DNA from: Primulina eburnea
Taxonomy: Eukaryota > Streptophyta > Magnoliopsida > Lamiales > Gesneriaceae
Direction: 5' to 3'
NCBI RefSeq assembly: GCF_022965805.1
Contig: NC_133105.1
Coordinates: 27,627,208-27,691,207, forward strand
Length of the DNA: 64,000 nucleotides
The position numbers and the translations under genes were made by a program. Below the pieces are notes generated by a model. It ran no database searches. It was not told the origin of the DNA and saw only the letters and a program-made list of their open reading frames with translations. Every line of letters begins with the position of its first letter. Within the stretch, counting starts at the first letter, position 1. Below are positions 45,156 to 56,100 of this stretch, in pieces.

Positions 45156-47157
45156 TCAAGATAAATCAATAAGCCCTAATATATTTCTGAAGTAAGAAAA
45201 CTTAGTCTCGGGTAGAGGCTTTGTGAAGATATCTTCTGCTTGCTGTTCAGTTGATATGTATTCCAGTCGAATGTCCTTATTTAGAGCATGATCTCTAATG
45301 AAGTGATGTATGACATCAATAATCTTGCTCCTGGATTGAAGAACTGGATTATATGTAGTCGCAATTGAGCTGGTGTTATCACAGAAGATTGGTGATTCTT
45401 CAACCATAACTTCATAATCTTTTAGTTGTTGTGAATCCAGAGAAGTTGAGTACAACAACTTCCAACAGCTGGATATTCAACTTCAGTTGCAGCAATAGCA
45501 ATTGACTTTTGCTTTTTGCTAAACCATGAGATCACTCTATCTCCTAGAAACTAACATGATCAACATGTAATTTTGTGATCTAGCTTACATCATGCGTAAT
45601 ATGCATATGAGTATCCAACTAAATTGAAAGAAGAATCTTTAGCATATCATAAGCTCACATTTTGTGTGCTTTTGAGATATTTAAATATACATTTAGTAGC
45701 TAAGAAGTGAGATTGTTTAGTGTCAGCTTGAAATCTAGCACATAAACATACAACAAATATAATATCAGGACTACTAGCAGTTAGGTACAATAATGAACCA
45801 ACTAAACCTTTATAGAATGTCATATCAACTGATATTCTTCCTTCATCTTTGTCTAGCTTAATCGATAGACTCATGGGAGTAGATGCAGCTGAATATGTTT
45901 TAATGCCAATTTCTTAATCAGTTCCTTCGTATATTTAGTGTGACTATTATAGATATCAGTTTTCAGTTGCTTCACTTGCAGAACAAGAAATATGTTAGCT
46001 CACCCATCATTCTCATCTCAAATTTGTCCTGCATTGATTTAGCAAACTTTTCGCATAATTTGGAGTTATTTGACCAAAAAATAATGTCATCAACATAACT
46101 TTGAACAAGTAAGGTAAAATCTTTCTTTTTGAATTTGAACCGTGTCTTGTCAACAGTACTCACAATAAAATCATGACCAATTAGAAATTTTGATAAGGTC
46201 TCATACCAGGCTCTGGGAGCTTGTTTAAGACCATATAATGTTTTTTTTAGATTAAAAATGGTCAGGGAATAGATGATTTTCAAAACCTTGTGGCTGTTCT
46301 ACGTAAGCTTCTTCCTGCATCTGATCATTCAGAAAAGCGCTTTTTACATACATTTGATATACTTTGAAGTTTTTGAAGGATGCATAGGCAAGGAATATCC
46401 TGATTGCTTCCAGTCGAAAAACTGGAATATAAGTTTCATCACAATCTATTCCTTCTTCTTGCTTATAGCCTTGTACCACTAGCCTCACTTTGTTGCTCAC
46501 AACTGAACCATCTTCGTTAAATTTTTTCCTGCCACCCATTTTGTACCTATAATAGACTTTGAAAACTAAAGTCCAGACATTGTTATGGGTAAATTAATTT
46601 AGCTCTTCTTGCATAGCAAGTACCCAGCTGAGATCAACTAGAGTTTCATTAGTTTTCTTTGGTTCTAGTTGAAATATATAGGTAGAGTGTATGAATAAAT
46701 TAAGAATTTGATTTCTAGTCTTTACCTGATCAGATGAACTACCTATTACCAAATCACGAGGATGATTTTTTCTCCATCTATAGTTTGAAGCTGTTAAAAT
46801 TTTTTGCGTAACTGGTTTAGTTTGTAACTGACCGGTTTTTCTGCTTCAGTTGAAATTACTTATGTTTGTGTTTGAATATGTTCTTGGTGTATTACAAAAT
46901 GATCATTAAGAACTGTGTCATGTTCAACTGGTTGTTCTACCACATTGGTTTTTGGTGTTTGAAGGAAATTTCTGACAACGTGATCTTTATCTTCACTGTC
47001 ATCCTCCAAATTGATATCTGTTAAGCAATTTGTTAGCTCAACTGGATCAGTTGGCTTATCAGTTAGTACAGTTTCATAAAAAACAAGATTTATTGATTCT
47101 TCAACATTAAGAGTCAAGTTCTTCCATGCAAAGTTAATAGATCTAAAATCAAATACC
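45156..47157 (-). pseudogene. S2 pol remnants (integrase end, RT, RNase H)
   Basis: Pieces in order: integrase C-terminal and acidic linker text (47157-46860, 'TLNVEESINLVFYETV'); RT start (46539-46252, 'VYQMYVKSAFLND'); RT core (46283-45972, '[13 protein letters not shown]' and YVDD); connection (45874-45647); RNase H end (45458-45156, 'DNTSSIATTYNP', 'AEDIFTKPLPE'). Several frame changes separate them. The integrase core and protease are missing. It is close enough to C1 RT to be the same superfamily but a distinct lineage. Confidence 0.85.
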
Positions 47158-47162
47158 TGATC

Positions 47163-48822
47163 TGATGCGAACATGGACGTCCCAAGGAAAGCATGGGATC
47201 CTTTGCAGTTGCCGGAGGGACCAATCACGAGGGGTCGACTAAAGAGATTCAAGGAGGCACTACTAGGAGTCATGAGCAAGCTTAAAGTGGTCGTGATGCA
47301 TGGGAGTACGTTTGGAGGCCAACGGAATGTCATTCAAGCATTGGGGGAGCTGACCGAGTCTGGACGGACCTGCACACGGACCTACACACGGGGTCCGTGT
47401 CCTTTACAACCTGAGATGAGCTTTTCCAGTGCCTGCACGGACCTGAAGACGGAACCAGGCACGGGGTCCGTGCCCTATGTATTTAGCGAAGACAGTGCCT
47501 ACACGGACCCGTACACGGAGGTGAGCACGGGGTCCGTGTCCCTTGATCCCGACTGAAGATGAGTTACAGTATGTACACGGACCCAGACACGGAGGTCTGC
47601 ACGGGATCCGTGCCTAGTGTTTTCTGCACGACAAAATTACCTTTTTTAGAGTTTTATTTTGTTAGGAAACTAGATTTCATGGTATCTTTTGATATCTAGA
47701 CTATGTTGGACGAAATTCAAAACACAATACACATAATATTTTGAGTTTTATCAAATTTGTGAGAATTTTCTCTCAACTTTCAATGCCTTGCTTTGTTAAA
47801 AATCAAATCAAACTTATCAAAGTTTTCAACTTTGTGGCGTTTGTCGATCGTTCTTCTGCGGATTGTCGTAGGCATCGTTCTTCGAAGGTTCGTTCTAATT
47901 TTCGATTATGAATCTTTGTACGAATAAATAGCAAACACATTTAAAAATAAATCGCACCCTCTATTCAATTACGATAATAAGATTCGTGTGTTTTTCCCGA
48001 TCTTTTGAATCAAGTAAGGTTGTGTTATTCACCTCTAAACTAGAAAAGTTTAGCAACAAATAAACACGGAGATAAACAATCGAAAATTAGAACGAACCTT
48101 CGAAGAACGATGCCTACGACAATCCGCACAAGAACGATCGACAAACGCCACAAAGTTTAAAACTTTGATAAGTTTGATTTGATTTTTAACAAAGCAAGGC
48201 TTTGAAAGTTGAGAGAAAATTCTCACAAATTTGATAAACTCAAAATATTATGTGTATTGTGTTTTGAATTTCGTCCAACATAGTCTAGATATCAAAAGAT
48301 ACCATGAAATCTAGTTTCCTAACAAAATAAAACTCTAAAAAAAGGTAATTTTGTCGCGCAGAAAACACTAGGCACGGACCCCGTGCAGACCTCCGTGTCT
48401 GGGTCCGTGTACATACTTTAACTCATCTTCAGTCGGGATCAAGGGACACGGACCCCGTGCTCACCTCCGTGTACGGGTCCGTGTAGGCACTGTCTTCGCC
48501 AAATACATAGGGCACGGACCCCATGCCTGGGTCCGTCTTCAGGTCCGTGCAGGCACTGGAAAAGCTCATCTCAGGTTGTAAAGGTCACGGACCCCGTGTG
48601 TAGGTCCGTGTGCAGGTCCGTCTAGACTCGGTCAGCTCCCCCAATGCTTGAATGACATTCCGTTGGCCTCCAAACGTACTCCCATGCATCACGACCCCTT
48701 CAGGCTTGCTCCTGACTCCTAGTAGTGCCTCCTTGAATCTCTTTAGTCGACCCCTCGTGATTGGTCCCTCCGGCAACTGCAAAGGATCCCATGCTTTCCT
48801 TGGGACGTCCATGTTCGCATCA
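47163..48822. mobile_element. Palindromic insertion with 745-bp inverted arms and TGATC target duplication
   Basis: Left arm 47163-47907 and right arm 48078-48822 are inverted copies, a few per cent different, around a 170-bp spacer. The ends are TGATGCGAAC...GTTCGCATCA, and TGATC is repeated on both sides (47158-47162 and 48823-48827). A 5-bp duplication with TG...CA ends is typical of LTR-integrase products. Each arm starts with about 70 codons resembling the C-terminal tail of some gypsy polyproteins ('LPEGPITRGRLKRFKEALLG'), then a CACGGACC/GGTCCGTG array, then a leader-like AT-rich tract. It could be a head-to-head LTR dimer or a foldback element. Confidence 0.82.
47360..47610 (+). repeat. 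CACGGACC...GGTCCGTG inverted-repeat array (left arm)
   Basis: About four units pair CACGGACC with GGGTCCGTG across 15-45 bases, for example at 47368-47400, 47436-47480, 47503-47538 and 47573-47610. The mirrored copy in the right arm is at about 48370-48620. No TATA box is obvious downstream. Confidence 0.85.
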
Positions 48823-48827
48823 TGATC

Positions 48828-49660
48828 ACTGCTAGATTCCAACTCAGCATCATCACTCACGAGGCATATCACATCTTCTTCTTAAATGGAGTTGCTTGAG
48901 CTCTTAGTTTCTGGTGCTTCGTTAGCAGTTTCTACCCATTTTGATTTGTTCTCTTCAGCTACTAGGGCTTCATGCTTTCTCCTTGATAATTTATTATCAT
49001 CCTTTGATCTTCTCATGTGCTCGAAGGGCTTCTTACCCTTTTCAACTGATATGTTGCTGTCATTCTTTGATTTTGGACAGTTAGTGATGAAGTGATCAGT
49101 TTTGCCACAGTTATAGCATGCATTTGGATTCTCTTTTGATTTATTCATGTGGTAGTCTCTCTGGAATGATCCTTGATTTTTTCTCATTATCTTCCAAATT
49201 TCCCGACGAACAATGACATCGCGTCATTGCTCAGTGGTTTAGCTGTCTTCTCAACTGAAACGTTTGGCTCCAGTTTCAGAGCGCTGAGGGCAGTTGTGAC
49301 TAGTGGGACTAATGGTTCGCCCTTTGTTGTTTGCATTTCGAATTCATATGCTTTTAAGTCTACAAACAAATCATGTAGTTCCACCTTATTGAGTCCTTTT
49401 GATTCTATCATGGCCATAGTTGTAACATCCCATTCTTTGGGAAGGCCACACATCACATTTAGAGCAATTTCTTTGTTTGAATGCACTTTTCTTAGTACAT
49501 TCAGTTCATTTACGATGCAGCTCATTTTTTCATCAAACTCGTTCATTTATTCTCCAGCCTTCATTTTTATATTATCAAATTTTTGTACAAAAATTGAAAG
49601 TTTATTCTCCTTGGTTATCAGATTTGAGTATATGGAATATTCAAGACAAGATTTTAATCG
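48828..49660 (-). pseudogene. S2 gag remnant
   Basis: ORFs 49546-49187 and 49187-48882 cover the middle and end of a copia Gag: 'LNVMCGLPKEWDVTTMAMIES', then a zinc knuckle CYNCGKTDHFITNC, then an acidic tail that continues to about 48828 and is interrupted by the palindromic insertion. Stops occur near 49546, 49187 and 48882. The N-terminal third of Gag is missing, as coding signal starts close to the PBS. Beyond the insertion the frame runs straight into integrase-end sequence, so a deletion joined gag to pol. Confidence 0.8.
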
Positions 49661-49671
49661 CTCTGATACCA
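49660..49671 (-). other. S2 primer-binding site
   Basis: The minus strand reads TGGTATCAGAGC, two bases after the LTR edge at 49674. Confidence 0.93.
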
Positions 49672-49673
49672 CT

Positions 49674-50800
49674 TGTTAGGATCGGTTAATGGAGATGATG
49701 TGTTTAGAAAAGGGGGGGGGGGGGAGCGAGTTGAATAAACACTTCGGGTTTTGAAGTATTTTCGAATATGAATCAGTTTTTTAACGAACCGGTTCTCAAA
49801 TCTTGTGTGTCAATAACGATCAGTTAACTAATAGTAATAGTGAGAAAATAAATTAAAGGATATATTGAATATTTTTTAATAAGGTATCAATAACAGAATG
49901 AATAAATTGATGAATACAAAGAGTTTTATAGATGTTTGGAGATTTCAAATACTCCTACGTCACTCTTTCTATGTCTAGAATAGAAATTCACTAAAAGACT
50001 TTGATGATTACAAAGAATTGTAATAACTCACTTCAGTTGGACTTATACAATGTCAAACTAAAACTCATAACTTTTCTTTTTACTTATCAGTTGACAACTA
50101 AATAGCTCTAATAAGTAGTCTGAATGCTATGAATAAATCAATGAAGCGAGAGTTAAATTTTATGATTTGTAAACTGAATAAACTAGAGAGTGAATCACAA
50201 CTGACTGATTTGTTCTTGATGTAGTTGTAAGTGAATGTTCGTTAATCGTCTGTCTATTATTCTTCAACTGAATTCATCTGCTATATATAGTCTTCGATTC
50301 CAATGGTCACATTGAATGCATAATATCCGTTGAATTGTCTTCTAGTCCATGTAGATGACTTTTTCTAATAGAGATACAATGTATCAAACTGTTCTGGTTT
50401 GGTACGGCCTGTCAGTTTGTCTGCCGAGATTCAAATTGCAACTGATGACGTGGCTAACTTATCAGGAGTCACACTGGTCGACTGATCAGTTTAGCTGGAC
50501 TAAATCAGTTCTAAATGAAGTCTTTTCAGTTTGAACATTCCAGTTCAATTAGGTCATTTCAGTTCAGTTTTGCGAAATCTTCAGTTATGATCTTCAATCT
50601 GTTTAATGATCTTCAAATCATCAGTTTTTCAACTTATTTACTTATAAGAACTTTAGTCTAGTTTCTTAATCCATTTTAGTCCAATAAATCTTCTTTAGTT
50701 TCGAGATCAGTTAAAAATTCTCAGTTTCGTCAGTTCAATTTGGATCTTCATTTCTTTTACCGATTTATTTCTCAAACTCTGAAACTCGTAATTTCTAACA
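49674..50800 (-). repeat. S2 5' LTR (1127 bp)
   Basis: In element sense it runs TGTTAGAAATTACGAG...CGATCCTAACA. It matches the S1 LTR in its first 40 bases, around the 'GATTTCAAATACTCCTACGTCA' block near 49947 and in parts between. A run of about 15 G at 49718 (C in element sense) lies 50 bases from the 3' edge. A TATA-like CTATATATAGTC is near 50281. Confidence 0.88.
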
Positions 50801-51070
50801 CACACATAAGAAAAGATTTATTGCACTACCTACCTTACTTCATACAAAATAAAACCTGTGGAGGCACACAGGTTACCCAAATTACTCTTGAAATAGGTAA
50901 ATATTTAAAAAACAACCGAGTTTTTGAAACTCGTAATTTCCAACACACACATAAGACAAGATTTACAGCACTACCTACCTTACTTCATACAAAATAAAAC
51001 TTGTGGAGTAACACAAGTTACCCAGAACTACTCTTGAAATAGATAGATATTTAAAAAAACAACCGAGTTT
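50781..51070. repeat. 145-bp tandem duplication spanning the S2 LTR edge
   Basis: Two units, 50781-50925 and 50926-51070, about 90% alike, each start with the outer 20 bases of the S2 LTR (GAAACTCGTAATTTCTAACA) followed by 125 flanking bases. The flank contains a short hairpin, AACCTGTGGAGGCACACAGGTT. The duplication therefore happened after S2 inserted. Confidence 0.88.
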
Positions 51071-51561
51071 CACATTCTTACTCAAATCAATAAACTTCAA
51101 ATATTTAAAATAATCATGTGTAACCAATATAATTTTCAAGTTTAAAATTCTTATCAATTCCCCCATTTCAGTTAATAAAATAAAAAGAGTCGTTGAAATC
51201 AATTGAAGAAACTATGATTTTCCTAAAATTGATGTCTGTAAATTTTTCAGTACCAAGAACTCAATAATAATTGTTTTGATCAACAAATAATTGGGCAGGT
51301 CGAACCAAATTCCTCCAGCCATTTTGCTATAAATTTAATAGCTAACCTGCGTGAGAACCATTGTATTCTTCCCTATACCAAACTCAATAAGCAAAAAAAA
51401 AAAAAAAAAAAAATTAAAAAATTGCATTCAATAAATCTAATCAATAAATAAATTTATACAAAATCAACAATCACCGTGTATGCTTTTGGAGAACGATACT
51501 CATGCTTTAGTCCCGTAAACAGGTTCCACTGGGTCTTAGTCCCTCACGAATCCCCATTTCC
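51071..51561. other. Unassigned AT-rich sequence with poly-A run
   Basis: No convincing ORF. A run of about 21 A lies at 51395-51415. The last 80 bases (to the TTTCC duplication) continue at 59132 once G4 is removed, so this is the pre-insertion target of G4. Confidence 0.6.
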
Positions 51562-52687
51562 TGTAGTGACCCGTTCCAGAATCACCTACTAATCAAAAAC
51601 TAAGCATGCAATTAACCTAATCAATTATAATCAGAGATAACAGCGGAAATATGGCCAACAACAATAGTTATACAACCCAATCGAAATCGAAGTCTAGACT
51701 AACTCAAAATGAAATATCCAGTACAACCATATCGAATCAAATGGAAAACACTGAAAACTAAACCAACCAGCTACTCAACGTCCTCCTCCTGCTCCTCCTG
51801 AGCCATCCAACCTGAGGCCTGCCCCGTGGGAATGGGGTGTCCAAGAATAAACAAAACCGAGGACGTGAGCGATAAGAACGCCCAGTACAAAAGTATGAGT
51901 ATACAAACCTATCAGAAATGCACATGCTATGATATGATACCAGGGTAGTCAAGAAACAGGAATCACAAAGGATCTCAAAATGCTCAGTATAGAGGCGCCA
52001 AGTGGATAGTGCCGCGCGGTCCAACCTCTGGGTCACTGCATCCACTACAAGACAGACGTGGACCTAAAATGTCCCGGACCACCGAAGCCCTCCCGACCCG
52101 TCGGCCACTGTGTACTCTCGGTGTCCATGCGTCCACAAGACAGGGCTGAGCGGCCCCAAGATATAGCTTATCTCGAAAGAGATACAGCTCAACAGTAAAG
52201 GCTATCTCGAAGGAGATACGGCTCAACATGATATGCAATATGCATCATAACTCGTGACATAATAGCATGCATCATATGACATATAACAATGCAGCAAATA
52301 CTCATGCAACACATATAAGAATGTATACTCAACCAGGATATCTCGGATAGTACTTTCGTACCTCTATCACAGCAAGCCTAGCCTTACGCAACACCGCTAA
52401 TCAAGTCTAGCCCAAGCCTACGCATCAAAAGCATACTCAATCAATACTACCATGCTCGACTAGCAAAACCAGTACTCCCTAGTACTACCAAAGGTTTAGG
52501 GTTTACCTTCGTCCGTCGACAGCCCTTTGATGTCGATTGCCTTGAAACTCAGGCGCCGCTACGCTACTACTCCTGGCAGCTCTTGGCTATCGCTCGACCA
52601 ACAACTAACCCTAGAAACCTTCCAAATCCTCTCAACTATGAGGCAAAACTCAAGAAATTGGCAAGTCAAAATGAGGAAATCCGAGCA

Positions 52688-52698
52688 CTATTTATAGG
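52688..52698 (-). promoter_or_regulatory. TATA box of the G4 LTR
   Basis: The minus strand reads CCTATAAATAG, five bases downstream of the palindrome array in element sense. The copy in the other LTR is at 58808-58818. Confidence 0.85.
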
Positions 52699-52702
52699 CC
52701 AT

Positions 52703-52926
52703 GTTCGGATCCTCCGAACAACACTTCGGAACGTCCGAACGCTACGTGTCCATTGGCTCTTGACAGCTCATGATCGGATCCTCCGATCATACACTTCGGA
52801 CCGTCCGAACATGCATGGAAAATGACGTGTCGATCAACACTTGACACCTATGATCGGATTCACCGAACTACACTTCGGATCGTCCGAACTCTTCGGTGCT
52901 TCCGAACCCTCTTCGGTCCGTCCGAT
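52703..52926 (-). repeat. TTCGGANNNTCCGAA palindrome array, G4 LTR
   Basis: Eight 15-bp inverted repeats occur in 224 bases, including TTCGGATCCTCCGAA, TTCGGAACGTCCGAA, ATCGGATCCTCCGAT and TTCGGATCGTCCGAA. In the ATCGGA...TCCGAT unit both outer bases have changed together. The other LTR copy is at 58823-59046. Confidence 0.93.
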
Positions 52927-53011
52927 CATGACCATAGTCAAAATTACACCTTAAACCTTCTTAATCACCATTACTCCGTTAATTACCCAATTTGGAATTC
53001 GGGCTACTACA

Positions 53012-53032
53012 TTCTCCCCCCCTCAAAAGATT
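53012..53032 (-). other. G4 polypurine tract
   Basis: The minus strand reads CTTTTGAGGGGGGGAGAA directly before TGTAGTAGCCC, the LTR start. Confidence 0.9.
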
Positions 53033-53161
53033 TCGTCCTCGAAATCAGGCTTAGAGAATGAACAAAATGAAATAACAACATCATTAATACATCTCAATTG
53101 TTGTTGAATACAACTGATACTATGATTACAACTGAAAACACAAACTTATACAAAGCACAAC

Positions 53162-56100
53162 TCAAAAGAGCTCTGGATGCTCCGAACGCATACGACTCTC
53201 TAACTCCCAAGTGGCTTCTTCAGTGCCTCGACGCTGCCACTGCACTAAGACAAGAGGAATGATCTTATTCCGCAACACCTTATCTTTGCGATCTAGAATC
53301 TGAACTGGTCGCTCCACATAAGACAAATCCGTATCAAGTTGAACTTCAGATGGATGTAAGATGTGCGACTCATCTGCTACATAACGTCTTAACAAGGATA
53401 CGTGGAACACATCATGAATACTTGATAGGTACGGCGGCAACGCAAGTCTGTAAGCTAAATCTCCCACACATTCCAGTATCTCGAATGGACCAATAAATCT
53501 CGGAGACAGCTTACCCTTGAGACCAAATCTCAAAATCCTGCGAAAAGGCGAAACTCGGAGAAACACCTTCTCACCTGGCTGAAAATGAAGAGGTCGACGC
53601 TTTGTGTTCGCATAACTAGCCTGTCGATCCTGAGCAGTCTTAATCCGCTTCTTGATTACTGCAACCTTATCTATAGCCTGCTGGACTAACTCCGGTCCCT
53701 CTACCTGTCGTTCTCCGATTTCATCCCAGAATAATGGAGTACGACAACGTCGCCCGTACAACGCCTCAAATGGTGCCATACCAATACTACGATGATAGCT
53801 GTTGTTGTACGCGAACTCAATCAAAGGCAAATGATCCTGCCAAGCGGGTCCGAAATCCATAACACAGGCTCGCAACATATCCTCAAGCGTACGGATAGTC
53901 CTCTCTGATTGACCGTCAGTCTCCGGATGATAAGCAGTACTCAGACTCAGTGTAGTACCCAAAGTTGACTGGAAACTACCCCAAAACCGTGAGGTAAAAC
54001 GAGGATCTCTGTCACTAACAATACTGACAGGCACTCCATGCAAACGTACAATCTCCTGAATGTACAATCGAGCCATACGATCGAAAGTGAAATCACGATT
54101 ATACGGCAGAAAATGAGCAGACTTGGTGAGTCGATCCACCACTACCCAGATAGCATCGCTGTTCCTCGAAGATAATGGCAAGTGAGTAATGAAATCCATC
54201 GTAATATGCTCCCACTTCCATTCTGGAATAGGTAAGTTCAACAACAATCCTCCCGGTCGACGGTGCTCTGTCTTAACCTGTTGGCAAACTAGACACTTGG
54301 AGACAAACTGATACACGCTGCGCTTCATCCCTTTCCACCAAAACCGCATCCTCAAGTCTCTATACATCTTGTTGCTTCCTGGATGAACACTTAACTTGCT
54401 TCGATGCGCCTGAGACAATATCTCGTCCCTCAAAGTGTCATCCTCTGGTACTACAACCCGATTAGATAAGCACAGAAGACCATTGGACTGATAATGGAAA
54501 TTACTATCACCACCAACTAACCGAGCTAATCTCTGAGTCTTGAGATCAGACATCTGAGCTTCTCGAATCCGAGTGAACAAATTGGGCTCAGATAAAATGG
54601 TAGCAACACGAATGCTCTCCATACCTTTCCGATGCTTGAAGTTAAACCCCAACGAGCAACTATCCTGGATGGCACTAGTCATAGCACAAGTCTGAAGTGC
54701 AGAGGCTCTCACCTTGCGACTAAGCGCATCAGCTGTGAGATTCGCAGAACCTGGATGGTACTTGATCTCGCAATCATAATCCTTCAGCAAATCCATCCAA
54801 CGACGTTGCCTCATGTTCAACTCAGCCTGAGTGAACAGATATTTCAGACTCTTATGATCAGTAAAGATTTCAAACTGAACACCGTACAAATAATGACGCC
54901 AAATCTTCAGCGCAAACACAATAGCTGCCAATTCCAGATCATGAGTGGGATACTTCTCCTCGTGAGATTTCAGCTGTCTGGAAGCATAAGCAATCACATG
55001 ACCGTTTTGCGTCAATACACACCCTAAGCCTTGAGTGGAGGCATCGGTGTAAACACTGAAACCATCAGATCCTGACGGTAACGCCAAAACAGGTGCAGAA
55101 GTCAGAAGTCGACGAAGCTCTCTGAAACTATCTTCGCACTCGGATGACCACTCAAATGGAACATCCCTCCGAGTAAGTTGCGTCAATGGTCTGGCTATCT
55201 GAGAGAAATTCACGATGAAGCGACTATAATACCCTGCCAGACCTAGAAAACTACGGATCTCAGCCACCGTCGTCGGACGTGACCAATTCAGCACTGCTTC
55301 AATCTTGCTGGGATCCACAGAAACTCCTTCCTTGGAAATCACATGACCAAGGAATACCACACGATCAATCCAGAACTCGCACTTACTCAGCTTAGCATAC
55401 AATTGCTTCTCGCGAAGAATCTGCAACACAATCCTCAAGTGTTGGGCATGCTCTTCCACACTGTGGGAATAGATCAAGATATCGTCAATGAAAACCACCA
55501 CAAACTGATCCAGAAAATCTTGAAAGACTCGGTTCATCAGATCCATGAACACCGCTGGCGCATTCGTCAATCCAAATGGCATAACTAGAAACTCGTAATG
55601 CCCATAACGAGTACGAAATGCAGTCTTGGAAATATCATCATCTCTGACTCTCATCTGATGATAACCCGATCGCAAGTCGATCTTGGAGTAAACAGAAGTA
55701 CCCTGAAGCTGATCGAACAAGTCATCAATACGGGGTAAAGGGTACTTGTTTTTGATCGTCACCCGATTCAGCTGGCGATAATCAATGCACAACCGCATCG
55801 ATCCATCCTTCTTCTTGACAAACAAGACTGGAGCTCCCCAAGGCGAAACACTCGGGCGAATATAACCCTTATCAAGAAGATCCTGCAATTGCTGCTTCAG
55901 CTCTCTCATCTCTGAAGGAGCAAGACGATAGGGGGCACGAGAAATAGGTGCAGTCCCTGGCATTAAATCTATGCCAAATTCCACCTCTCTAACCGGAGGA
56001 AAACCAGGAATCTCATCTGGGAAAACATCAGGAAATTCACAAACCACTGGAATATCCTCTAGACCAACACTACCTGTGGATGAATCAATCGCATAGATGA

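Larger units (their letters stand above)
44410..50800 (-). mobile_element. S2: degraded Sirevirus-type Ty1/copia element
   Basis: In element sense: 5' LTR (50800-49674), PBS, shortened gag, a deletion that removes protease and most of integrase, RT-RNase H in pieces, 450 bases without an ORF, then an N-terminally shortened ORF3 cut at 44410. A 1660-bp palindromic element is inserted in the gag remnant. The order pol then ORF3 then (in S1) LTR shows that ORF3 belongs to this element type. The 3' LTR is missing from the window. Confidence 0.82.
51562..53011 (-). repeat. G4 3' LTR
   Basis: It runs TGTAGTGACCC...GGGCTACTACA in plus coordinates. It carries a TATA box at 52688-52698 and a palindrome array at 52703-52926. 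Confidence 0.97.

Noticed and set aside
47173..47556. 127-codon ORF as an independent gene
   Set aside because: Its first 70 codons resemble a gypsy polyprotein tail and the rest is the CACGGACC array. It is mirrored in the other arm of the palindrome.
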